A stretch of DNA of 64,000 bases, taken from assembly GCA_001632425.1 (NCBI GenBank), contig KV425649.1:21497-85496 (forward strand), read 5' to 3'. The stretch is from Neolentinus lepideus HHB14362 ss-1 (taxonomy: Eukaryota > Basidiomycota > Agaricomycetes > Gloeophyllales > Gloeophyllaceae). Within the stretch, counting starts at the first letter, position 1. The number at the start of each line of letters is the position of its first letter. Shown here in pieces: positions 1 to 10,144 of this stretch. The notes beneath the pieces are model-generated. The model was not told the DNA's origin. It saw only the letters and a list, made by a program, of their open reading frames with translations, and made no database searches. Made by a program: the position numbers and the translations under genes.

Positions 1-162
1 CGGCGGAAAGGGCGGGAAGGGCGGTCGATTGCTCGTTTAGGCATATCGGCAATGGCCGAAGCGCCCACCCGACGTCGGCGGCAGCTGTATGGGTACTATA
101 TAGATAGTACTACTAGATACACTGTAGCCTACCTGTATGAAGTCCCTATGTACTCCCGGTAC

Positions 163-243
163 AACCGCCGGTGTTAGCACAGAGCAATTTTGAGCCTAGT
201 TAGGCTCCACCGGCGGTTCCATGGACAAGCCTAACTAGGCTCA
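163..243. repeat. Two interleaved perfect inverted repeats in the intergenic flank
   Basis: A 16-bp arm at 191-206 (TGAGCCTAGTTAGGCT) is matched exactly in reverse complement at 228-243, with a 21-bp spacer. A second perfect pair of 11 bp (AACCGCCGGTG at 163-173, its complement at 208-218) interleaves with the first. Each 16-bp arm is itself near-palindromic (GCCTA, two bases, TAGGC). The rest of 1-417 holds no credible gene; it lies downstream of the minus-strand PPR-like gene. The structure could be a protein-binding site, a transcript hairpin or a small mobile-element remnant. The repeats are seen directly; the role is unknown. Confidence 0.8.
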
Positions 244-417
244 TACCGTGGGACGTCTAGGTGTTCTTGGGGGTCGTATTGGTAGAGACTACGCGCCCGC
301 GGCTCGGCATCAGCTGTGACGGCAGAGACGCGTGACGGTAGCAGAGACGCGAAATATGCTGGCACTCTCAACACATTGGACATAAGCTGCCTGATCATAT
401 TATCTATATAATATCCA

Positions 418-3400
418 TTATTGACTTGAGTTAACCGCATTTCTATTCCGCTTCAACGTTCGCAGAGCACCGCGCCTCCTAGCCCACGTACGTACTTCCA
501 GCTGCTCGTGCCATTGCCGCTCGACCTCCTTCAATATCCCCACCACTGTCTGCGCACAACGCCGATCCCCTCTCACATAGAACGCCTTGATAAACATCTT
601 ATACAGCGGTCGGACATGTCGCTTGAAAGATATGGACGAGGCCACCTTGGGCAGAAGGTTTCCGGCCCGAAACGTCGTCTGCTGCGAGCCAAACACGGTA
701 CCCGCCAGCAAAGTATGGTCCCCAATTGGGTACCCGCTTGCGGATAGCGTATCGAATAGCGCTTGCACATGTTGGGTGCTAATCGCCCTTCTCCAGCTCA
801 GGATAGCTTTCACCAAGACGTTCACAGTAACGCGATCGGGCACGAAGCCATCCTCGCGCACTAGTATATCCAGCGAGGCAAGGAGCCAATGGACTTGACG
901 CGCGTTTCGACACCTCCGGCGTAGGAGCTCGCCATGCAGGAGCATGTTTCCCAGTACCGTACGACGGGCAGGGTTGTAGAGTTCTCGAGCCTCACGAAAC
1001 CATTTCCTCGCCGCTTTCATTCGTCCCGCCCGAACAAGTAGGTCGAGGAGCAGCTTTGCCTCGCTAAAGTTGGCTCGATTCCGCCTCGAGAGAATAGATG
1101 CTGCCTTCAAACTCATGATCTTGGCTGAAAGTTGTCCAGGTTTGATACTCTGCATCAATGAGACGTGACGAGGCAGTCTCGCTGGCAGACCACCAATAGT
1201 CTTGCTGGCTCGTAGAGCAATATGTGACGCTCCGCCCCGATACAAGCCAGACAGTAAAAGAGGCCGGAGAGCTAAGCAAAGTCTGGAATTATCCTTAGAA
1301 ATTTGTCGGTACAGGCGGGTGGCCAAACGAGATTGACGATGCTGCACCAAAGCTCTTAAGAACAGTTTGAGGAAATGATCACTGAAATAAGGCGACGCAC
1401 TACGTCGCATGGATTCAAATACACCGTAGGCCTCTTGAGCTTGGCCTTGACCGGTAAGCAACAACAGGGCAAACTCGGCGTGTCTCTTGGGAGGAAGAGG
1501 AACCTGGGATGGGCTAGACGAATATAGGTTGACCATGACAAGACCAAGCATGCGAGCGACATGGTGTGGAAGGCGACGAACTTGTCTACGGGCAAGTACC
1601 CGGAGTACGTTGTCAAGGATGATCTTAGCATCACTTAACGGCAGGGGCGACTGGCTCAGTAGGTCCAATGCAGGTCCGATTGATCCACGAGTAGCGAGTG
1701 CCCGACCCAAAGTGACAACGACGTCAGGCTCCACTTGAAGATTGATTCGAAGAGCGTCACGGTACAGGGTATATGCGGTCTGAGTGTCAATCCGAACGAG
1801 GTGCGATAGAACAGCATTGCCCGTGGCAGACAAAATCCACTCAGATAACCCAAGTGGAATCAAACTAACCAAGGCCTCGTCCCAGGACTTTGCGCCGTTC
1901 ACGATCATGGAAACGACATACGCCACCAGGACTGGATCCACGTTCTTCTCCATTCCTGGAGATTCTATCCATAATCGACGAGAGGTATAGCTGCGGTGCA
2001 GCGATTCACTTAAGGACACATCCTTGACCAGACCGGCAAGGCGCATGAAACAGGCGTAAATCGCACGAACGACAAGAATTGGAGTGTTGTCCTCGCACGC
2101 CGTCCTCCCTCCCCATCGATCCCAGAGTGTTCGGACGATACTTGCAGCATCCTGTAGAACACTACTGTCCAGGACGCAGGCCTTCTCGAGAGTACGCAGT
2201 GCGCAAAGGATCTCCCAGTTCGTCTTGGCTGTGCTATTCATCATGTCGGGCAAAGCAGATGCAAATGTTTCATCGTTGACCGATTTGAACAATACGGGGG
2301 ACGCATCAGAGAATGCAAGGAGTGATAGGTTTTTCCAACAGCCGAATAGAGACTCAACCGTGTCATTGGGACATAGATTAGTGACTACTTCTGTCCTGCA
2401 CCATTTGATGATCTTTTCGTTGACAGGTGTCACATGTAAAGACGGGTGACTGGGGAAGATTGCATTCAGCATCATCGAAAGCAAGTCGGATACTGAGACG
2501 TGGCTGGCACCTGTCTTCCGCAGGGGGTAGTATGTCGGCTTCTGGGACAAAGAACCAGCCTGAGGTCCGATCCGGTCGATGACGACAGTCAGAATCCGTC
2601 TCTTCAACGCGAGAGAAAGCTGGGACTCGTGACGGAAAACGATGCGCCACAGTATATCCCGGTAACGACTTGAGACCCAATCGAGCTTACGCAGACAGGC
2701 GAGAAAGCTGCGGACGGCGTCTTCTGCGAAATTCGGGTCACCATACTTCAACAATGCATCGATATATACGACATGCGTATCTGGAGAGCGGGAGTGACGA
2801 CTGAGATGATGATAATGTAGTCTGGCACGAGTAATGATTCTTTGACGGGCAGCTGAGCAATGCAATTCAATTATTGGGACAATGCACATTAGATAGGATG
2901 CTCACTCTTCGTCGCTTCATCTTCCTCAAGATGAAGGTCCCTCAACTCCACCAAGGATGTCCGCATAATCCAGTAACGATCAGAATCACTCATAACTCTG
3001 CCCATATCTTCCTTGTCCTGGGCTACAACAGCGAGGAAAGACCAGTATTCGCGCGCGTTCCCAATTTGGACATTGGAGGCCAAGGGGTGTTCATAATCAC
3101 CAGCGGACACAGTGTCTCTGGAGCAACGTACAGCTATAGAGCCGAAAATGCTTATTAGGGCGCTCATGTCTCTTGAGCTCAGAGCGCCCAGCTGAGAACG
3201 AGATTTGATGGTCATGTACCATGATTGAAGAGTACTAGGACGGTGCGTCGCCCAAGAGGTCTGAGAGAGAAAGGCGCGCAGAGTGGGCACGAGGGATGTG
3301 TGGTTAGTAAGGGAGGCAGGCTTCTCGCGAATGAGCTCGGACTTGTCCTCGCCCGACGAGGACATAAATTTGGAGGGTAGGACTCGAGCATTTGCAACTG

Positions 3401-3804
3401 CGGTCTGGTTCGGATTACCTGCAGTCGTCGCCGACGCCTGGATTATAGCTTGAATCGTTCCTTCCCTAGGGTCATCAAGCACAAGACATGCTGAAGGTTT
3501 CTCTACAATCTCCGAAGAGGACCGGAGAGGAGGAGTAGCCTCCACAGAATCTAGGCGCCAGGGCTCGTTATCGATGGTAGGAAGAGCCTCGACTACCCTC
3601 GGCAATTCGTTCCTGTCTTGGACCACAGAAGGACGCGAAACAGGGTCAGCAAGCTTTAGAGACAGGCATGACGCGCATCGCCTAAGAAACACGCGTCAAA
3701 ACCCATCCCAATGTGTGATAGAGATGAGCTTACCGTACGATCCATCGTATGCCGTTCTGCCCGCCGACTACCGTTCGGACAGTCGACAAACGGCATCTCA
3801 ACAT
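418..3804 (-). CDS. Large helical-repeat protein, pentatricopeptide (PPR)-like, probably mitochondrial
   Basis: Exons 3804-3734, 3681-2906 and 2852-418, joined by introns of 52 and 53 bp with GT/AG ends, give 1093 residues. The two long reading frames abut as TAATG at 2889, but splicing fuses them in frame, so this is one gene. The ATG at 3804 is the only upstream one that stays open across the first intron. The N-terminus is Arg-rich and poor in acidic residues, suggesting a mitochondrial presequence. The C-terminal two-thirds is built of degenerate helix pairs, such as AYGVFESMRRSASP and later RLYRQIS and LYKMFIKAF segments, typical of fungal PPR proteins that bind mitochondrial transcripts. 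No catalytic motif was seen. It is divergent from the P0 gene with a 447-bp shared upstream region. The PPR assignment is by pattern only. Confidence 0.72.
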
Positions 3805-4251
3805 TCCATTGCATCAGCGCTGTCTGAAAAATACGCGCTCAGGCTATAGGCGAGCTCGACGCTAACCAGCGCTCAAGCCTTCGTCCACGGTCGTAGTCGA
3901 CGACAGACGTAACACGGACGACCTCCAAAAGTCTTGAACATGGTGGCGGCAGATTTGTCTCTGTTTCTGAGCCGGCAAGAACCGATACTGCCACGTGGAT
4001 CGAAACTCTAAATTCCGGGATGTACACAAGGTTCTCGTCAGGTTTGTTCCCATCGACACCTTCAACGTCGCCTTGAAAAATCCATTGACACATAGGGTAC
4101 GTTCAAAACATAAAACTCGTTTCGCGTCTAACATTTGTGCAGAGGTCAATCGGGAGGCACTAGTCACCACCAAAACACACAGTCCACCCTTGTACGTTTC
4201 CTCAAGTTTGCATATCCACTAGGCTGAGCGACTTGTAGTCTAAAAGCCATA
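3805..4251. promoter_or_regulatory. Shared upstream region of the PPR-like gene and RPP0
   Basis: This 447-bp stretch separates two divergent start codons and must hold both promoters and 5' leaders. No reading frame in it resembles a protein. An AT-rich CATAAAACTC lies about 140 bp before the P0 start, but no unambiguous TATA box was found. The bidirectional role is inferred from geometry. Confidence 0.5.
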
Positions 4252-5464
4252 ATGGGAGCCACTCGGGCAGCGAAGCAGGTATACTTCACCAAGCTGAAGG
4301 ACCTCATCGCCAAGTACCGTAAGGATCTACTTCATTCGAATGCGACTGATACTGACTTCGCTCTCAGCCTCCATCTTCTTGGTCAACGTCGACAATGTCG
4401 GTTCCAACCAAATGCACCAGATCCGTGTCGCTCTCCGTGGCAAGGGTATTGTCTTAATGGGAAAGAATACAATGGTCCGCCGTGCCATCCGTTCCATCAT
4501 CACCGAGTTCCCCCAGCTCGAACGTCTCCTTCCCCACGTCAAGGGTAACATTGGTTTCGTGTTCACGTCTACGGATCTCAAGGACATACGTGACTTAATC
4601 ACTGCCAATAAGGTCGCTGCCCCTGCTCGTGCTGGTGCCCTCGCCCCCAAGGATGTTTTCGTTGCCGCCGGTAACACTGGTATGGAACCCGGAAAGACCT
4701 CTTTCTTCCAGGCTCTTGGTATCCCCACCAAGATTGCCCGTGGTACCATTGAAATTGTTTCCGAGATCAAGGTCGTGACTGCTGGTACTCGCGTCGGTCC
4801 TTCCGAGGCTGCCCTACTCAACATGTTGAATATCTCTCCGTTCACCTACGGTATGACGGTCGTTCAGATCTTCGATTCCGGCAATGTCTTCTCCCCTGAT
4901 GTCCTTGACATTGGCGATGACGAGCTGCTGGGTCGCTTTACGAGTGGTATAAAGACCATCGCTGCCTTGTCTTTGGCCCTTCATTACCCGACCCTCGCAT
5001 CTGTTACCCACTCGCTGGTTAACTCCTACAAGAATCTGATCGCCATCGCTCTGGCCACTGACTATAGCTTTGAGGGTGCAGAGAAGGTGAGGTGTCACTC
5101 CCAAAATACTTTTGATGCAAGGTTCCGTGTGATTATCTCACACACTGAAAATACTGAAGTGTCCGACGGACACGTGTTGAACAAATACTGCTCCAGTTTT
5201 CTGGATGATGGACCTTGCAGGTATCGTTTCAGGCACAATCACTGACATCTCCCATCAGGCTAAGGAGTACCTGGCCAACCCAGAGGCTTTCGCTGTCGCT
5301 GCCGCTCCGGCTGCGGAGGTTGTTACCGCTACCGCCGACGCTCCCAAGGAAGAGGAGGAGGAGGAGAAGGAAGACTCCGACGACGATGGCATGGTACGTG
5401 CTTTGGACAGGCAGAAGACCTCAGTTCCTAACCCCTCGCTTAGTTTGGTCTCTTCGATGACTGA
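4252..5464 (+). CDS. RPP0: 60S acidic ribosomal protein P0 (uL10)
   Basis: Exons 4252-4318, 4368-5086, 5259-5393 and 5444-5464 encode 313 residues, the usual P0 length. The protein begins [12 protein letters not shown], carries the rRNA-binding L10 core (for example [12 protein letters not shown]), and ends in an Ala-rich linker plus an acidic tail closing with GMFGLFDD, the conserved P-stalk peptide that contacts elongation factors. P0 anchors P1/P2 dimers to the large subunit at the GTPase centre. The last intron separates the acidic tail from the terminal FGLFDD, which is coded by a 21-bp last exon. The third-exon junction reads [14 protein letters not shown], matching the family. The second intron is unusually long (172 bp). 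Confidence 0.97.
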
Positions 5465-5685
5465 ATATTACCTTGACTTCTATCATATCGTTCCACCTGC
5501 ATGTATCGGTATCTCTCAGCATCTCATGCTATATGAATGTAATATCACGCGATGTGATGTCTCCGTTCGCCTGGGCTGGTCTGAATTCCCTCGTTCTGAA
5601 TGTGCTATGCCATTGACCGCCGATCTGACCATTGGGCGCAGAAATACATATGGCTTGGTTGAAACATGGGTACTGGCGAAGCGTG

Positions 5686-5708
5686 AGCGGTGCCAGCGGT
5701 GCCAGCGG
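5686..5708. repeat. Short tandem repeat, 9-bp unit
   Basis: AGCGGTGCC occurs twice in a row (5686-5694, 5695-5703), followed by a partial third copy. It lies in the 491-bp gap between RPP0 and the methyltransferase gene, which otherwise shows no gene. Confidence 0.7.
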
Positions 5709-5955
5709 GCCGGTCGAACGTCCATCGAAATCAATTTACCACTATCCGATTGGATGTTACCGTTCAGTTTTGCCACCGTGAGTGGATCGTCTTATCACTA
5801 GTTTCTCGGAGTCAGTCAAATTCGTATTCAAATTCATTGCAACTTCCCGATCGCCTTACATGTTTAGTCTGGGTGCGAATCCCTGTTTTTCAGCGCACAT
5901 ATAATATTCTACACTAGATGTAGGTTCAGGTTAGTCTCACACTCCCTCTCACATC

Positions 5956-7688
5956 ATGGTCCACTCTGACCGCGTTTTACTGGAGGCGGTTCACGATGCT
6001 TACAGCGCCAAAGCCCGAGAAGGCGTCGACGTCAAATGTGGCCTTTGTCGTTCATGATTCTTAGGCACTTTGATTGACTCCGTGATGTTCCAGACGCCAA
6101 TACCGTTGCCAGTGCCTTCGGATACACAGCCGAGGAACTACGATCCATCCCCCTCGAAGCCAACCTCGGCTTGAGTTGTGGCAACCCTGTGGCATCTGCC
6201 ACTATCAAGCAGGTCAGATATTAGTTGTTGTCTGGTGCTTCTGGCTCTGACACTGTGGTCGAACAGGGAGAATACGTCCTCGACCTCGGCTCCGGTGGTG
6301 GTATTGATGTCCTCCTCGCCGCGTCCAAGGTCGGGCGGACTGGACAAGCCATTGGCCTCGATATGTCTGCTGTGACTACTCTATCTGCCTTGATTGTCGT
6401 CCATTCCGTTCTCACGTCTGGCGCTTACAGGACATGATAGCCCTTGCCCGGCGCAATGCCGCGAAGCAAAATCTGACGCCACCGCAGGTCTGCTTCGTGC
6501 AGGCAGCTCTCACCGAGCCGCTGCCGCTTGTGTCGGATTCTATCGACTGTATTATGTCAAACTGCGTCGTAAACCTGCTGCCGACCTTGGGCAAGGCTGT
6601 GCTCATGAAGGAAGCAGCACGGGTCTTGAGGCCCGGTGGGAGACTCGTCTTCCATGATGTACGTCGCTATAATCTTAATTTATCTCTTAATATCAGTCTT
6701 ATGATGACTGCAGATTATTGCTAAACAGCCCTTGTCCTTGGAGATCACGAATGACCTGGCAGCCTATGTCGGGTGTATTGCAGGCGCCATTACACTGGAT
6801 CAGTACAAAGCCATCCTGAGTCAGGCGGGGTTTCGGGGTAAGACGTGCCAGCTAGTTTCATCAGCGAACGTTTTAACCTTGAGTAACAGACATATTGTTA
6901 GTAGATACTGAGACGGACATCAACGTGTACAGCTTGTCGGAGACGAGTGGTAGTGAAGGATGTTGCCCGCCGACGAGTGGTTGCTGCGCGCCTCCTGTCC
7001 AATCCAGCAAATCGAAATTCAATGCCAATGCTTGGGTTGGTGGGTACCTGTTTCGCCGAATGGCACTTGACCTACATACTGGTGATCAGCATCATACCAG
7101 GTCTACGCTGTCAAACCCGAAGACGAGGAAAGTGCCGTCTCGACTGATCGTCCATCTAACGCTCTGCAGCGCTGGTGGGATGCTTTCCCTCTAGCGCAGG
7201 CGAATGTGCCGGAGATTTCTGCAGAAAAGGTAGCAAACTTGATGATGAATGGGAGCCCAGAAGAATTCGCTGTCATAGACGTTCGACGTGACGATTATCA
7301 GGTCTTCGATGGATTGCAGTGGACCTCTCGATCGAAACTGACTTGCTGACTTGTTCATAGGGCGGACACGTCAACGGCAGTCACCATTGGCCCGCTCAAA
7401 CCTTCTATAACGAGCTCCCTAAATTCGTCGACACTTTCGATCGTACGCCGAAGGTAATATTTTACTGTGGGAGTTCGACCGGCAGAGGTCCTCGTTGCGC
7501 TGGTTGGTGAGTACGTCTGTCCCTGAGATGCAGTGCTTAATAATGATTGATCTACGTTCAAACAAAGGTACCAAGGCCGCCTTCAAGAAATGGGCCTTAA
7601 AACTTCTAGCGCTTTGGTATTGCGAGGAGGCTTTAAGGCTTGGAGAGCAATGTATGGCGGGCGGAGTGATCTCACCGCCGCAGACTGA
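5956..7688 (+). CDS. Arsenite S-adenosylmethionine methyltransferase fused to a rhodanese (Cdc25/Acr2-type) domain
   Basis: Nine exons: 5956-6049, 6094-6212, 6267-6371, 6431-6658, 6714-6837, 6890-7039, 7090-7301, 7361-7506, 7568-7688; 432 residues. Residues about 1-275 are an ArsM/AS3MT-like methyltransferase: SAM motif [17 protein letters not shown] near 75-90 and the arsenite-site cysteines Cys28/Cys31 (VKCGLC), Cys60 (LSCGNP), Cys151 (SNCVVNL) and Cys203 (VGCIAGA). A Cys-rich stretch ([12 protein letters not shown]) follows, as in the tails of this family. Residues about 305-432 form a rhodanese fold ([20 protein letters not shown]) with active-site loop [11 protein letters not shown], a C-X5-R loop followed by Gly-Pro as in Cdc25 and Acr2 arsenate reductases, though Tyr replaces the His before the Cys. 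The methyltransferase role is well supported by motifs; an arsenate-reductase or sulfurtransferase role for the second domain is inference. Confidence 0.93.
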
Positions 7689-7977
7689 GAGAAGCCGTGC
7701 ATTATTGGTTTCCCAATAATCACGGAGATTGTGTTGAATTATCGGTCGTTATACACTGTGCGATAGTGTTCCGATTCCCTAAGAATTCGTTATGCATCAG
7801 AGCGATGGAGTGTCCTGAGGTACTGTGCGTACACGGTTTCACCCGCATGAGCCAAAACTGCCGTTTATCGCTCCGACACATTCCGAACACGGCAATTGCC
7901 AGGCCACTGATGATTGGTAAGCAAAAGTCAGTCTTCGAAGGATCCGGATCTTATAGGCTTATGCACTGACGCTCACA

Positions 7978-9884
7978 ATGGGCTTACTGCTATCTTTGCC
8001 GTTAACTGGTATACTCGGTTCGGTAGCGACATCATGTATCGCTGGCCTGGCGTTTTGCTTCACGTCGACTGCAGGTTTGTCCCCAAATGTACTCAGGACC
8101 GGAGGCGTGGTTGAACTGGAGGCGCAGCGTCAATGTTTTGCAAGTCGTGTAACTGCAACTCGTCTATCGCAACCCGTGTTGGGTTTGCCGTGTGTAAAGT
8201 CGTACTCTCTCGTAGACTCTGCTTTAAACTCGGTTTGTTATTAGATAATATTCTGTTTGAACTCCATGCTGGCATGGCTCATGAAAACCCCTTTCGCCAT
8301 TAAAATGATTGAGAAATGGAGCTATGATTACATTAAGATGGAATGCGAGAAGGACAGGTGCTATGGAGTTCTTGCAGTAAGTCATCCAAGGTTCGTAAAA
8401 AGTTGTGTGCAGTTGAGCCGAGCCGATCTTAGGTACACCGATTCTGCTTCGCTCTTTCCCTCTTCCACGGTATATTGTCGTTAGCACTCATTGGCGTCAA
8501 GGACACAAGGGTTAAGAGGGCTGCTATCCAGAACGGGTGAGTAATTCTGACCTTTCTGTTGTCGATTTGTGATCTAACATGGTCCTAGCTGGTGGGGTCC
8601 GAAGGTGTTGCTATGGCTCGTTCTCGTGGTCATTGCCTTTTTCATTCCCAACGGATTCTTTATCTTCTGGGGCAACTATGTCTCCATGATCGGTGCAACG
8701 ATCTTCATCCTACTTGGCCTCGTCCTTCTGGTCGACTTCGCACATTCATGGTCTGAGACGTGCCTAGAGAAGTGGGAGAACTCCGACTCGAGTCTATGGC
8801 AATGGATCCTCGTAGGATCAAGCTTGGGCATGTACGCAGCGACAACAACGCTCACGACACTACTCTACGTCTTCTTTGCTGGCTCCGGGTGCACCCTGAA
8901 CAGATTCTTCATTTCATTCAATCTGGCGCTCTGCGTGGTCATCACCATATTGTCGGTGCACCCCGTTATACAAGAATATAATCCTCGGTCTGGTCTGGCG
9001 CAGGCTAGCATGGTAGCTGCATACTGCACTTACCTCATTATGTCCGCCGTTGGCAACCATTCACACGAATCGTGCAACCCTCTGCGTAAAGGCACCGCAC
9101 AGGGAGCGCAGACAACAACGGTCGTGCTGGGCGCTATCTTCACGTTTGTTGCGATTGCATATTCTACTAGTCGGGCGGCGACACAGAGTCGAGCTTTAGT
9201 GGGGAAGAGCAAGCGGGCAATTCAGCTCCCAATTGACAGTGATTTAGAGGGTCATTCTGAGTTAGGCATCGTCAACAGCCAACCTGGTCGGACGGAGTCG
9301 CCTAGATACCAGGCGCTTTTGGCTGCAGTAGAGGCAGGGTAAGGAATTTTGTTCTAAACGATATTCGTTGCTAAATGATCGGTAGTGCTATTCCTGCCTC
9401 CGCTTTGGAAGAGGAGGAAGAGGAGGAAGAGGAAGATGAGATCGTTGCAGAGACCAGAGATGATGAGCGGTCGGGAACTCGATATAATGTCGGTCGTATT
9501 ACCTGGACGTCGATCCTTGCTTCTGACGAACATGTTGTAGTACTCATGGTTCCACGTCATATTCGCCATTGGATCTATGTATGTTGCTATGCTACTGACA
9601 GACTGGTACGTCTCACTCAAGAGAATCCTCCTTTTGCTGTGATTGATCTGAGTTTGTCCTGTCAGGAATGTCGTGAAGCAGACAGGTCCTTCGAATTCCG
9701 ACCAGGACGTGTATATCGGTCGTTCTGAAGTTGCTATGTGGATGAGAGTGGTTTCGAGTTGGGTGTGTATGCTATTGTACATCTGGAGTCTTGTTGCTCC
9801 AGTGTTAATGCCTGATCGGTGAGTGTCCTGTTATCTCGTATGATGTCGGAAGCTAATCTGAGCTCTAGCTTTGGTGATATCTGA
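7978..9884 (+). CDS. TMS1: Serine incorporator family membrane protein (SERINC / TMS1)
   Basis: Nine exons: 7978-8074, 8128-8189, 8245-8376, 8433-8536, 8589-9338, 9386-9488, 9541-9605, 9666-9818, 9869-9884; 493 residues, normal for the family. Multiple membrane helices begin immediately at the N-terminus (MGLLLSLPLTGILGS). Family signatures include a Cys-rich loop (FCKSCNCNSS), GWWGPKVLLW, DFAHSWSETCLEKWE and the C-terminal membrane segment YSWFHVIFAIGSMYVAML, ending VLMPDRFGDI. A cytoplasmic loop near 400 is a run of Glu encoded by imperfect GAGGAA repeats. A 4-codon last exon is needed: read-through at the CGG before 9819 would stop early and lose the conserved RFGD end. SERINC proteins are multi-pass Golgi/vacuole membrane proteins linked to lipid scrambling and serine-lipid synthesis; the exact role here is not shown. 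Confidence 0.95.
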
Positions 9885-10144
9885 TTCTTTAGTTCAGCAC
9901 GGACGATTAGCCTTTGTGTAATAGTGTACCATACAGAATATATCGGACGATGTAGAATATCGGACCCACGTCGCAGAGTTATACCTCGGCGACCACATGA
10001 GATCTGAGTCCTGACATGCAATCATTGACTCACAACATAGCCTTAGCACAGCTTATCGGCCTGCAGGGCCAATCTTGGGAAATCTAAATGAGACAACTTC
10101 GATGTGCGGGAGGCTGCGGGGCGTCTCTGCTTTCTCCTTATCCC

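Noticed and set aside
2889..2893. TAATG overlap of two long minus-strand frames, like a bacterial translational coupling site.
   Set aside because: A 53-bp intron (2905-2853) with good ends joins both frames in phase, so it is one eukaryotic gene.
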